Assembly: GCF_048771995.1 (NCBI RefSeq)
Contig: NC_133030.1
Span: 54,220,001 to 54,284,000 of the forward strand
Source of the DNA: Taeniopygia guttata
Lineage: Eukaryota; Chordata; Aves; Passeriformes; Estrildidae
DNA: 64,000 bases
Reading direction: 5' to 3'
This document shows positions 14,001 through 25,616 of this stretch, piece by piece (within the stretch, counting starts at the first letter, position 1; each line of letters begins with the position of its first letter). A program made the translations under genes and the position numbers. The notes below the pieces were generated by a model. The model saw only the letters and a program-made list of their open reading frames with translations, had not been told where the DNA came from and ran no database searches.

Positions 14001-14886
14001 GAGATTGTAATTGTTGGCTTATTCCCCATGTGGTAGTCACACACAGTGGGGGCTCCAAAAGCATGTTATGAAGGTCCTCTAATTGGATGTTGCTTGTGGC
14101 TGTGGCCACATAACGAATTATATCCATGTTGGGATAACCCTTATGGTCAATAGATGCAGGGAGTACCAAGCCTGCAGTTAAAAACCTTTTTTTGTTCACC
14201 AGTGCTTCATGTAAGAATATATAAAAACTATTATAGTCATGATGTCTGCTCTCTGCAGTACTTTCTGCAGGTGTATTTAGTGTCCAGGACAGCCTGATTA
14301 TTCCCTGCTCATGTCCAACTCCCTGCAGGTTTGCAGGCCTGCCAGCTGGCTCTGAGTGCCAGGACTGTGTGGGCACGCTGCCCCAACGGAGACGTCGCTC
14401 GCCGATACGGCATCACTGACAAGAACCCTGCAGGAGACTACTGGAAGAAGATTCCTGGGAATGTCTCACGTTTAACAGGCAAGTTGGTTCTGCGTCACAG
14501 TCTGTCCAAAACATTGTGATGTCTGCTTTGAGCTCTACCTGATGGTGCTCAAGATGACCATATGCAGGGGGAGCCACACACACTGTGTTTCACCAAGGGT
14601 GTTTTTATCACATTGGTGAAAACCTTCTCTGGGTATAATTGGGAAAACAGGTCCAAATATTGTTTATTCAGTGTTTAGAATTGGAACCTGCTACTGTAAT
14701 TAAAAGATGGATAATTTATGCTTTGCAGTGACCCCACTAGATGAACTGTGGGCGATCAGTACTTCAGGATCTCTGCTCCAGCGCCTCACCAAGACCTTTA
14801 GCCATGCCCATAGTTTGCAGAAAAATAATGACACCTCTGTTCTGCTTCACCCTGATGATTTGGAAGATGAATGGGAAGTGATATGA
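1932..14886 (+). CDS. TECPR2: TECPR2, C-terminal part (last four coding exons)
   Basis: Four exons join in frame into the last 198 residues of tectonin beta-propeller repeat-containing protein 2: 1932-2080, 13217-13358, 14329-14478 and 14729-14886 including the TGA stop. I recognise the protein from stretches such as HVWACDTNGGVYFRVGTQPL, MLWAIDSKWNVHVRVGIT and GITDKNPAGDYWKKIPG, which match the vertebrate family closely. Each exon carries a tectonin-type unit (W, then VRxG, then a W a few residues after PxG), and the protein ends in DLEDEWEVI. TECPR2 binds ATG8/LC3 proteins, supports ER exit sites and autophagosome targeting, and causes a hereditary sensory-autonomic neuropathy/spastic paraplegia when lost in humans. 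Splice phases agree throughout: 2 bases complete a split codon at 1932, phase 0 after 2080, split G|GT at 13358/14329, split G|TG at 14478/14729. The N-terminal WD repeats and middle region lie outside the window to the left. Confidence 0.96.
10911..10946. repeat. Short tandem duplication, about 18 bp x2
   Basis: A unit of the form tcctttttgggtgtttcc occurs twice in tandem with one or two differences, followed by a CCT/CTT-rich tail. It is a small replication-slippage repeat inside the TECPR2 intron. Confidence 0.7.
11697..11838. repeat. G/T-rich low-complexity tract
   Basis: About 140 bases are almost entirely G and T on the + strand, with many GGTTT and GGGGTTTTGGGG blocks and very few C. 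The opposite strand is A/C-rich, which explains the Gln/Pro/Lys/Thr-rich spurious frames there. It lies within the TECPR2 intron. Confidence 0.75.
13217..13358 (+). CDS. TECPR2: TECPR2 coding exon B (tectonin unit)
   Basis: The exon is 142 nt and follows a T-rich tract and TATAG acceptor. It begins in phase 0 with PVGINLVSIHSSPNDQ and ends after one base of a glycine codon (CCAG|gtaaaa). The residues MLWAIDSKWNVHVRVGITDE followed by PVGTDWEHVPG form a canonical tectonin repeat, one blade of the C-terminal propeller. No ATG-initiated frame covers it well, so it was found by splice sites and homology. Confidence 0.95.
14329..14478 (+). CDS. TECPR2: TECPR2 coding exon C, followed by a GC donor
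   Basis: The exon is 150 nt. The acceptor CCCTGCAG ends at 14328, and GT completes the glycine codon split from exon B. It encodes LQACQLALSARTVWARCPNG, then the tectonin turn with YGITDKNPAGDYWKKIPG, and finishes VSRLT plus one base. The donor reads ACAG|gcaagt, so the next intron starts with GC, not GT. Reading on past 14478 ends the frame after about 13 codons and abandons the conserved C-terminus. Splicing with the GC donor restores it. Confidence 0.94.
14479..14728 (+). other. GC-AG intron of TECPR2
   Basis: This 250-bp intron starts GCAAGT after ACAG and ends CTTTGCAG. Apart from the C at position +2 the donor matches the extended consensus very well, which is typical for U2-type GC-AG introns. 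No in-frame GT donor nearby preserves the RLTVTPLDELW junction expected from the family. Confidence 0.85.
14729..14886 (+). CDS. TECPR2: TECPR2 terminal coding exon with C-terminal LIR
   Basis: The acceptor CTTTGCAG ends at 14728 and TG completes the split valine codon. The exon encodes TPLDELWAISTSGSLLQRLT and a Ser/His/Asn/Gln-rich linker, and ends DLEDEWEVI before TGA at 14884-14886. The acidic residues followed by W-x-x-I are the LC3-interacting region known from mammalian TECPR2, so autophagy-protein binding is probably conserved in this species. Confidence 0.95.
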
Positions 14887-16978
14887 AGTCTGTCAAGCTT
14901 GTGAAGCAGTGAAAAAACCAGAAGGACAGAATTTCTGTAATGTATGTACAGAATATTGGACCTAAAAGCCGCTCATATTGGACCTGTGATATTAGCACTT
15001 TTCTATTGGAAAACTGACCTGTTAAATAGCCCCAGAGCTGTGAGTTCTAATATTTGTTGCATAATCTTTTGGGAGACTCTTTAGGTGTGGCATACTGCAA
15101 TTGTTATACTGTACTACTGTAAAAGTTCCTTTGGAAATATAACTTTTAACTTAACCTTACTAGCGATGAAAGTGAGTACTTCACAACAGCATGCTACTAA
15201 TGTACTGATTTTGAGAAGGAATTCTGATGCATTAAATATTTCTCTACAGTGGAAACACTAAGCATTTCTCAATTTCTTCTTGTATTTGGAACTCCATACC
15301 ATACTGATGGGATCACTCCCTGACTTTTGTACATAATATTTAGAATTCTTTTTCCTTGCAGCATGGAAGAAAATATGGTGAAGTATTTCTTAGTAAGATC
15401 TGAGAACATCATGATTCCACAGTATTGTTAGAATGAACTTAGTTTGATCCATTTCCATATGAATAATTGCAAGGCTATACTAACCTTCCATTTCCAGAAA
15501 TTTTGTTAATAATTTGGCTTCATTCACAAGGTAGAGGTTTGGATTACAGCTAATATCAGGGGGGCTTTTGCCCATTTCTGTAGCCGTCAGGAAGCTGACA
15601 GAGTTTTGGGGGTGAGTCCCAGCTTGGAATAAGAAGAGGTCGCTTGTTAAGTTTGTAGTACAAAGCAGGAATGTACAAGGCAGCTTTCATAATTCCTGTT
15701 TTGCTGTATTTGTGCCTCCAGCCAGTGCTTTAACATTTGGACTCATATTGTTTTGAGTACCAAACTTAGATCTATTAAGAATAAAATGGTAATTGACAGA
15801 ATTACCTATATATCCCATTAAAAATTGTGATATTGTGAGAAAATACTTAACAATATTCTGATTTTTAGCTATGTTAGCTAAATTTTGAAGTGTCTTAACA
15901 GATGTTGCAACAGAAGTATGTGATGAACTGGGAAGTAACCTAAGTTAATCATTGCAGTTTATTTTTCTTTATACTAAATCTTGTTTGAAAGATACCTCAT
16001 CTTTTTTAAGCAATAGAATTATAGATGAGAGAACCTGAGTTCAGTATGTAGGCGGAGGAGTTACTTTGTGTTTGTTCTAAGCTTATAAATCATCAGAATG
16101 TTTTGAGCAGCTGCTAACCAATACTGTAAAAGAGCCAGCTTCAGGAAGGGCCAAGAGTTGAAAAGTGGGGATGTTTCTGTTTTCAGAATTTAATACAAAT
16201 GGAAAAGGATGTGTTTTCTTTTTAACCTCTGTTCTTTCAGAATAGTTCATGCATGTACTGCACTAAACTTGGAACAAGCATGGTGCAAGGTGAGAATGTG
16301 AATTGGTGGAGAGAGAAATTATGTCTTTTTTTTAGTAGCACTTACAGCATTGCCTGTCAGTTCTCAGTTGAATCTCAGTCCTACAGGAAGGACAGATTTA
16401 TTTCCCTTTTACAGATTGTTTTCTTCTTTGCTAATCTCATCTCTATACAGAGATTACCCCAGAGGGATTCTTTTAGCCTGTCTGGAAGTGGATGGTAATG
16501 GAATCAGCTTGTGAAGTAACCCAGTCTGTTTTTTACAAGCATAGCTTGGTGTCTTGAGGACCCCAAAGAAGCTGAAATTCAGCTTAAAAGTATCTTATGG
16601 CAACTCCCGAGTCAATCACTTTGGAGAAAGGACATGAGAAAGAGCAACTTTTCTGTGCCCTCCAAGCACCAGATGCTCAAGTACAATGGCATTATTTAAT
16701 AGTGACACTTTTGTATTACATTTTTCAGAATCATCTTAGTAATGGTTTGAGCTTGCTAGTTGTTTATTTACTGTATAATACTGTTCCTTGCTATGGTCAT
16801 TAATATTCAGTTGGTGTCAAGAGCTCTTACATACTACTTTTTAGGGTAGTTTCAACAAAATTAGAATGGTTTTTTTTTTACTTTTACTTCTGTATTTAGG
16901 TTTTTGGTTTTGTTTGTGCTTTAAGACAAAGTGCAATAAATTAGATTTTTAAGAAATAAATTACCGTGGTAAGACTCA
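14887..16978 (+). other. TECPR2: TECPR2 3' UTR (end inferred)
   Basis: Non-coding sequence follows the stop codon and is AT-rich. A Pumilio-type element TGTACATA lies at 15328-15335. AATAAA occurs at 15780-15785 and again as a close pair at 16935-16940 and 16955-16960. The last pair is followed within 30 bases by a T/G-rich segment (tcttttgtgtg), so I place the main cleavage site near 16975. A shorter isoform ending near 15.8 kb is possible. Confidence 0.55.
16935..16960 (+). promoter_or_regulatory. Paired AATAAA polyadenylation signals
   Basis: Two AATAAA hexamers (16935-16940, 16955-16960) lie 14 bases apart, and a T/G-rich downstream element spans roughly 16979-16990. This is the best-formed polyadenylation region after the TECPR2 stop. 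Confidence 0.5.
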
Positions 16979-19900
16979 TCTTTTGTGTGATTTACAAGAG
17001 AATTCTCTATGTCTGACAGTTGTCTTGTGGTGAAAGACTGTGCCCTAATGTTGCCCCAGAAAACATGGTAATGATAATGTAAGAACCTGAATACTGTGAA
17101 GTTTATTTTATCTATTTTTTAAATTGTGACAGGGGTGTCAAGCCAGCAAAATGTTCATCATTCAAGCAAAGACAATTAAACATCTCTCTTTTGAATATTA
17201 TGCTTGTTGCATTCATATTAGGATAGTCTTGCTGTCATAGAAGTTAAAAATTTCTTTCCTTGCATGCTGAACAAAAAATGCATGTTGAATATTTTAGCTC
17301 TCAGTGAAAAATATGCATTTGTGGTTCCAGCTAGAAAATGGTCCAGCAGAAAATGGTGATTGTACCACGTGTGCTGTAGCTGCACCCTTCCTTGAATTAT
17401 TCATTATCTGAGGACTTCCTGTGTTTCTGACACTTTACTGGAACTGCAGCTGGGGTTTAAAAGAGAACACCTTGGCTTTGCTTCCCAAAAGAAAGAGCTG
17501 TTTCCTGGCTGAGTGGGGACCTGGGTAACTTCACACAAGAGAACCTAACAGTGATTAATGAGGCTTCTGACTCTTAAACACATTTCCAGCCCCAGGAATC
17601 CTGTTCAGATTCTGTGGCAGGGTCCTTGCTAATTATCATAGCTTTTATGTTGACAAACTGGTTCAGCTGCTTCTCTGACTCCTGCAGGGAAATAGTCTCC
17701 TTACTGCACTGGCTCCTTGCTATTATGCAGGAGTAATCCTGATGTCACAGCTTAAGGAAGATGTCTGTGCTGTGTTGTTGTGAAACCAGCTATCTTAAAT
17801 AGATGAGAAACTCCTTTGTCTCACAGCAATAAAAATAAATAGGATCCTGTTAAATGGTACAGAGAAGGTCTTTCACTAACAGGTGTCAAAGAAAATATAC
17901 TAATTCCTTAGGTAAGATAGTAGAACTGTTGATATGAAACAGTGGGAAAATTACAATGAGAAGCACTTAATTACGAACTTGGCTCACTGTGTAAACATAG
18001 CTTTATTTCTGCAGTACAAAATTTCACAAGACTTCAGCCTCCATTACCTGTTCAAAGAGTGTTTGATGGAATAGACCAGGATCTCCCCTTCTCCCCACAC
18101 ACTTGTGAACATCAGAACCCCATAACTCCCCTACATTACTTTTCATAGATGAGTTCTGCCAAGCATTTCAAAAGCACTTGTGAGTTATTTCAGACTTGTG
18201 TGACATTCTGGTTTATATTTTTGCTTTTCTCTTGGAACTCCTTTTAATGAGTGAGCTTTTGCTAGTTGTTTCAGCCAGCTCTGGGTAGATTTCAAGGAAC
18301 AACCTTGATATACCTTTTCAGTAAATGCTGTTCTGAGTATAAAGGCTTGAAATTCAAGTGCTTGTATGCCTATGGCCTATCCTGGTTAATTAGCAATTAG
18401 TGAAGCATAAATTGTTTTTGAAGGTATGGAGGTCTCCTCATTACTTTGGTGTATATTCTCATGTGTCCAGATTTACACTAACTGGCCCTGTCTAAATCCC
18501 ATCCCTACTGCCAGGAGTAGAGAGGTAAGACTGGATTGAGGATTTCCAGCTGCATTTCCAGCTATAATTCCTCTTGCAGCCTTCCTGAAAGCCAAAGTTA
18601 CATGTTGGAAAAAGTATTATAGTGGCAAGTAGCTGGGAAAGACTAATGGATCCTGTGCCAAATAAAGTAGATCACCCTGATTTTTTGATAATGACTTATC
18701 ATAGTTAACCACTCTCACATCAGCAGGACAGAAGAGAACTTGTAATATATAGGACTAGATTTTAATTACTGGAAAGCGAAAGTTGAGTTGAAGTCATTAT
18801 CTTTTGTGAATTACTACAACCAGAGCTCTACCAATAAAGATTAAAATGTCTGGATGAATGAAATTATCTCCCTAGTCTGCTGAATAGCAATATCTGGGTT
18901 TATCAGTTATGGATTTCTCACTGCTTGAAATTGAGATGGGAAGTGAGGTTTGGGTTCAGTGTAGGAAATGTTTTGGAATGTTCTGTGGCTGGTATCACAC
19001 TAGAAGCCGAGTGAAATTACCATGATGATTCCTTTAGCCTTTGAGTCCGTCTGACTTGAAATCTATTTAAATATATCCATCAAACTGTTGTATTAGCCAT
19101 AAGGTTAAAATCCTGCTTGATACTAAGTGGAAGAAAAAAAGCATAGAAAAATAAAGATCTGTTTGAGAATCTTTGTGTTCTTATGGATGGTGGACTTTTT
19201 ATATATGTATATGCACATACATAAAAGCTTTGATTTCTGATCTGTAAAAGCTGCTAACAATGATAATAAAATACCAAAAATGTGCTAAATCTTCCAAACT
19301 GAAAAATGCCCTTTCCATTTTGGCCCTCAGAAATTACTTCTAAATACAGGGATTTTTATAGGCTGTGATTTCAATGAAGGAATTGAATAGTACACAGTTG
19401 AATATCACTGAGTGGAGCTGCAGATTGGAATTAATCTCTCAAACATTATTCACCATTTCTGATCTGAAGAAACCAGTGACTTGTTTTTCCATTTTAATAT
19501 ACTTTTCTCATAACCTCAGCTGAGATACACTTAGAGCAGATAAAGGAAGGGGACTTCCATTTACAACACTTGTTTTGAATCTCATATCCAGAGAAAATGT
19601 ACCTAAGGATGTGTACAGAATCTTACTAACGTCCTGTACTTACCAACTTGGGTTTGCACAAGTGACTGTGCTTTATTTGTATTCAGTGGACATGCTGTCT
19701 AATCAGTGTGGAGAGCCTTTGCCAAGAACTCTCTGCTGTTAAGAGTGTGCAGAAGTATCTTGTGTATGGAATGGAGAAGTGACACAGGTGTTAACATCTC
19801 TTGAAGCATAAAATGAGAATACTCAACAGATGACTCCTTGCTGAGGCTGTCACGCTGCTGTATTTTTCCCTAAATGTGGGCTGGATGAATTTAGCTAAGC

Positions 19901-22122
19901 TCTGTTGGGTCAGGTGAAAGATCAAGCTAACTAGATCTCTCCCAGAAAAAAAAAGGCTGGGAGGAAAGTTCCAGGGAGGCCCCCAGCACAATTCCTGGCA
20001 TGTGTGCCTCGCTACAGAGCAGGGGGATGTACCATAGAGAATAAATTTGCTTGAGCTGCAGGGGAAAAACTGCAACTGCCAGCAAGAAACCCCACAATCC
20101 CTGGTTGTTCTAGGGAACAGACCAGCCAGCTGATCATGGGAAGTGCAAAGTAAGTAGGGTAATTGCTAGAATGACTGAGATGTTACTTGCTCAGCTCCCA
20201 CGCTTGTCTTGCTAAATCCGTTTTGTGCCTCAACAGATGGTCTAAGGTCTGTTCCCTCTGGAGCTGCACCCAGCACTGCAAATTTGGGGATAAAAATATG
20301 TGAAGCAATGGACCTGCACTTTGTTCCATAGTGCTGTGGTGAAAGTCAGACCTTTTGAGTTAAGGAGAACATGGTAAATGATCAGTGTAACACTTTGAAA
20401 TAACAAGTTTAGCACTGTTGGTTCTCTTAGTAATTGCTGGAATAATAACGCTGACCTTGTTAAATATTAACATTGATGCCATAGGTATCATAGGTACTTA
20501 TGTAGGAGGTCTTTTGGGCTTTAGGTCTCATTAGCTGATTACTTAAATACTGCCAACATGGGCCCTGTTTAAAACAACAACAAAAAACATCTGAAACGTG
20601 ATTGTCTCTGCTTGGAATGGATGCATTGGGGAACTGAATCTCCTTGCTTTTAAGGCCTGTTGATGGCTTTTCATACTGTTCTTTGCTTAGTGGGTAGATC
20701 ACTTTCCTGTCCTTTCATGCGTTTACATGATGCCCATATAGAGCAAATCCTTTGAGGAAAACACAGGCAATTGAGTGTCTTGTAGGGCACCTCCTTTCCT
20801 TCCTCCCCATCTTGCCACTTCTAATTGCTGTAGGATGGGAGTTGAGGTCCAGGGATGTAGTGAAGCAGCTCCTTCTACTTCAACTTCAGTTTTAATGAAA
20901 AAACAAAGCTTAAATCAGCAGGGTTTTGTGTCATCTTTAACCTTGTCTTTGGTCCTCTGCAGCATGCTTTCCACCATTGCTGGCTGTTGCAATATAGTGA
21001 CTTCTTAAACCTGATTTTAATAGAAGACTTTTGAGATGGAAGGTAACAGATGTTTTGGTTTTTCCTTAAATGGGTGAGAGGTGCCATATTTTTCCAGATG
21101 AGTTTCGAAGCATACCAAGCAAGGTGAGCTCAGCTTTCACTTAAAAGGCCATGCTTCATTCAATCCCTGAGTGTCACAATCATACAGCCAGTGATTTTCA
21201 GGGCCACTTTTAGAAGCAGGTTGGCATCTACCTTGCTGTCAGCTTCAGGGACCTTAAGAAAAACAGTGTCTCTGCAGAACTGTACTGCCAAGAGCCCAAA
21301 CTTCAGAGTCTCCCTCAGCACATTTGTTCTGGGCAGTGTGGACAGGCTCATAGGATCCCCTGACTGGTGAGTTCTGCCAGCTTCTGCGGGGCATAAGAGG
21401 AATCTTTAGCAGATCAGGACAAATAAATGTGTGGTTTCTTAGGTCTGTCTCTTGCTTTAAGTCTAGGGTACCCTGCTAGAGTTCCCAAAGTCAGACAGGG
21501 TGGAACACATCAGAACAAGAGACACAAAATTGCATCCCTGGTAAGTTGTTATTACAAATACAACTTTGTTCATGCTCTCTCAGAGTGAATTTTACCAAAT
21601 TTCATTCAGTTTTTAATTTTAAAAGTTAAATGTTGAGGGGAGCAGTGCAGCCCATATTGTATCTACCATCTACAATTATCTTAGGACATTGGGTGACAGT
21701 GATGCTCCACAAGTAACCCATCTCTGACCTTGAGATGGATACTTTTAAAATCCACTGTCTAATGGACCCAAAAATTTGGCCTCTCACCCAGATGATTTGC
21801 AAATTATTATCCTGTTTGCATTTTGCATTCAAGATTCTCACTTTTTATTACTCTCAGTTTTACAAGTACAGCTTGTTCAGAGTGAGTAGATTTAAAATAG
21901 CTATTCCCAAATTCTTGAGTGGGTTGACCTGGGTCACCACTGAAACTTCCTTGTAGATTTTCCTGCACTTTTTCCATCTAGTTTTTAATAGAAAGCACCA
22001 CAGTAGTTGTAGGCTTCTGTAAACAAATGTGGTCCACTTGGCAGTGCCTGATGAAGCATTTTGGAGAATCACTGCTCCAGAAACACCGCTGCAGTGGGAA
22101 TATGAGCATTGCATTCACCTCC

Positions 22123-22137
22123 AAAAAAAAAAAAAAA
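22123..22137 (+). repeat. Poly-A tract (A15)
   Basis: This is an uninterrupted run of fifteen A. It could be the tail of an old retroposed sequence on the + strand, but I recognise no SINE, LINE or retrocopy body upstream, so I treat it as a simple repeat. Confidence 0.7.
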
Positions 22138-23474
22138 GACAAGAAATCTGAGTTTATTTTTGTTAGCACTGGTATTGTTGATCTCTTGACTTATATTCAG
22201 CTGTTTTCTGAATAGCAGATTAGGAATATACGGATTCAGTTGTCATGTAAAGCTCAGGAAATACTGGCCACAGTTATAACTATGATGATTAGGAGAAAAA
22301 CAAAACAATTTTTTTTTACTATTTTGAAAAAAATATTTTGTGAAAGCACAGCCAGGGAAGTAGGGAATACTGGAATGCTTGTATTTCCTATTTAGTCCTA
22401 TTGATGGCAAAGCTCTCACTTCAACAGACCCTGGATAGGCTTCAGGAACATTATTAGTAGGCTTTGCCATATAACATCTCTGGAGGCAACTCTCCTTATA
22501 TTCAGCTAAGTAAGATGTTTTTGGAAGCCATCCCAGGCAAGTGATTTTGCAAAATAAGTGGATCTTCTTTCTATAATGTGATAGTCTTTCTTTTTTGGCA
22601 GTGACTCGTAAAAATTTAATATGGATGACATTTGGGGAAGGAACCATCTTTTTTTCCCCCTCTCTTTATCCCAATGTCTCTGCTGTAGTCCGCACAAGTA
22701 AGGAGTATCTTTGGAAGCCATTTTTTGCCACTGGTTGGGAAATAGGAGCATATCTTTCCAAAAGATAGTCAAGTCAAGGAGGCCTGTGGTAGTAGTTTAG
22801 TGTAGTATTTGCAGTTTTGTTCCTGGTTTGGGGTGAAGTCTTGCATTGCATAGTGCTAATGTAACTTTGCTTCCCTCTGATACTGATGTGTTCACATCAA
22901 GGTTACTGCAAACAGCTGGAAGCACCCAAATTTCAGAAAGAACATTCTGAGAAAACCAGTATGAGCAGAGATAATGCTCCCCCTTGGGAAGGGGGGCAGG
23001 GATGGGAGGGAAAGAGCCTTGAAAGAATACCTACCTTAATGTGTGGTTGCTAGGGTGAGTAGAAGTACAATGCTGATTTCAGGGACTGTTGAAAAGAGTA
23101 ATTCTGACCTGTGGAAGATGAATGAGGAAAGAAGAAACAGGCTTAAAAGCAGGAAGCATTTCTTTATCATAAGACTTATTAGGTTGTGCTGTTGTCAGGA
23201 AATGGTCACAGTTCCATTGCACGAAGCATTTAATATTGGACAAAGGGACCAAACTCTGTAATTATATAAAAGAATAAGAACATCTATCTGTCAGAGCCAT
23301 TTAATGTTCTGTTGCTTTGCTTGATTCTTTTATGTAGGTGGTATCACCTTATTTTCACTTCTTAAAGTACTTTTATGTCCCTTCGTGTTCTGCTGGGTAG
23401 ATCTGAATGATGTTAGCAGAAAGTCAGGAATTCTGAAGGTGGAGAATGAGTGCATCTTCCTTTGATGTCATTTT

Positions 23475-23600
23475 CACAGAATGACAGAACATTAAGAGTT
23501 GGAAGGGACCCACAAGGATCATCGAGTCCAACTCATGCATGAATGGCCTGTGCAGTCATTTGGTGCTGTGAACACACAGCAGTTTTGCACATCAGTCCTC
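23475..23600 (-). mobile_element. CR1 LINE 3' fragment
   Basis: On the + strand the segment reads CACAGAATGACAGAAC, then GAGTTGGAAGGGACC, then ATCATCGAGTCCAACTC. This is the reverse complement of the conserved CR1 3' end, including the ATTCTGTG octamer at the element's terminus. The element therefore runs leftward. The inner boundary is uncertain because similarity fades after about 23545. It is a 5'-truncated, diverged copy of the usual avian CR1 kind. Confidence 0.85.
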
Positions 23601-25566
23601 CAGCACTTCTCTTATCCATGAGAACATTCAGGGTTTATTGATGGCCTCTGTGAAAACAGTACTTTTTATTATAGAAGAGGCTAAAAATCAGTGCCACCAA
23701 CAGGTTCATAACATGTGACATCACCTGTAATAGATGTAACATATCTGGGGGTTGGGTTTGTCTTTTTATTTTCAGAATCAGTATGTCACAAATGTAAATA
23801 AGAACTATTCCTTTGACCACTGATGATTTGACATTACAACAATACGGGGGACTTATAAAAGGCAAATGGTTAGACTTGTGTAATAAATATATTTTTGTTA
23901 ATCTCTAGTTGCTGGTTCCAATAGTCTTTCTTCACAGAGGTGATCTCTCCAGAAGTGGATGCTAATGTGTAGTATCAGTCTTTGACTTCAGCAGGCCTGA
24001 GCTGACCCTTTTATTTATTACCTGGTCATTTTCCCCAAACCCAGATATCTCATGTATTTATTGTGGTAAATCAGTAGTAAACTTATCTTTACCTAAAGGC
24101 AGATTGAGAAGGAGAGCAAGCTAGCAGGAAAGAGGAACTGAAGGTTTGCTGCTGACAGAGTGACTGGTCAGGCAGTTCCCAAAGGCTGCTCAGAAAGGAG
24201 CAAATCAGAGTGGTCAGTGAGTGAGGTGACCCTCACTGCCCAGTTCAGGAGGATGTCAGGCACTGAGCTTACACTGAGGGTGTGGGTTTGAGAGTAGCAT
24301 GATGGGCAGATACATCCTACAGCAACAGCAACGTGAGCCACAAACCAGTAGAGTTATGTTTTCCCATTAACCCATGAAGATCTATGTTGCAGAGGTTTGG
24401 GAACTAGGAACACAGGTAGAAATGCCAGAAGCACTGTGCCAGTTTCATGTTTTGATACCACAAAGAGCATGGGTTTTCTTTACGGTCAGAGCTCAAGACT
24501 TACTGTCACAGGGGGTGCAGCCTTTCTGACAGCTGAGCTAAAATTCATTGGCTTGAGTAGCCAAACTTGCTTTTTTCTTCACAGAGAACAGCTAACAGAA
24601 TTAGGACATGCCTTTCTGCCACACTGTATTTAATGTCAAGGTCACCTGTGGTCAACGTGGGATTAAACCAGCATGTTTGGTATGTGTCCCATCATCAAGG
24701 GTGTATCCTATAGAGTGAGCTGCAGTGTCAGGTTTGGATCTGAGTAAAGCTTCAGTGTAGTCTAATTAATGAATAGGGCCTGGTAAGGTCACAGTCCAAA
24801 GCAGGGATTTGGTTACATAAATTTCTATGCTTTTGTTTTAATAGGGAGTCTACACAAGATTTGTTTGGTATCTGAGCAACCAGTTTCTAAAGCATCAAAT
24901 CCCAAGTAGGAGGCAGGAAAGGCTTCTTTTGATTCTGGAACAAAAGACTTCCGAATACCCTCTTAGCTCTATGTCCTTGGTTTGGTACAGCACAGTGCCA
25001 CTTCCCATGCATGAACTGCAAATGCTGAAAAGGTGAATAGATGCAGATCCAGACTACCAGCTGGGACTTATTACCTCCCAGAGTGAGTACTCAGTGCTGC
25101 TTAGCACCCTCTGAAAGGCACAGATTTGCTCAGCAGAGCTTTTCTTTCTGAGCTGGAGGTGGGCAGTCAAGCTCTGTGTCAGTTCTTGCCTCTTCTGTTT
25201 GGCTCTAGCTTGGAAAATTACTCCCTCACTGTCAGGGCTAGCAAAGTCATTTGTTCCCCATTTTTCCTCCCCCATCATTCAGCTGAAGTGGAAAGAGGAT
25301 AGGAACACACGAGAGTCGTGCTGTTAGAGCAGAGCATTGTGGTTCTGTCTTTAGCCCCACGGGGCTCAGATGTGCAGCAGAAACACCTGCCAGACAACCC
25401 CGAGGCTGCTACCAGCAAAAATGCTGTTTGCAGGTACTGCTGCAAGGACTACTGCAGGACAAGGTCTGCTGCTATCTGGTTTGTGTTCTGAGGGCCTGGG
25501 GGATTTGAGGAGTTAAAGGCTGCTGTGGTGGCCATGGCAGGGCAATACTGAGCCAGAGACCTCTGG

Positions 25567-25616
25567 TGATAAGAATATTTGCAGATATTACTGATAAGAA
25601 TGTTTGCTGATGTTAC
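25567..25616. repeat. 25-bp tandem duplication
   Basis: Two adjacent 25-bp copies (25567-25591, 25592-25616) beginning TGATAAGAAT differ at about three positions. It is a local duplication in intergenic DNA. Confidence 0.85.

Noticed and set aside
13990-14376. 128-codon minus-strand frame overlapping TECPR2 exon C
   Set aside because: It is antisense to a certain exon and otherwise intronic, and it matches no family I know. It is probably a chance frame.
22027-22137. Sequence ending in A15, considered as a retroposed mRNA or SINE
   Set aside because: The body upstream resembles no tRNA, 7SL or 5S-derived SINE and no gene I recognise, and no target-site duplication is evident.
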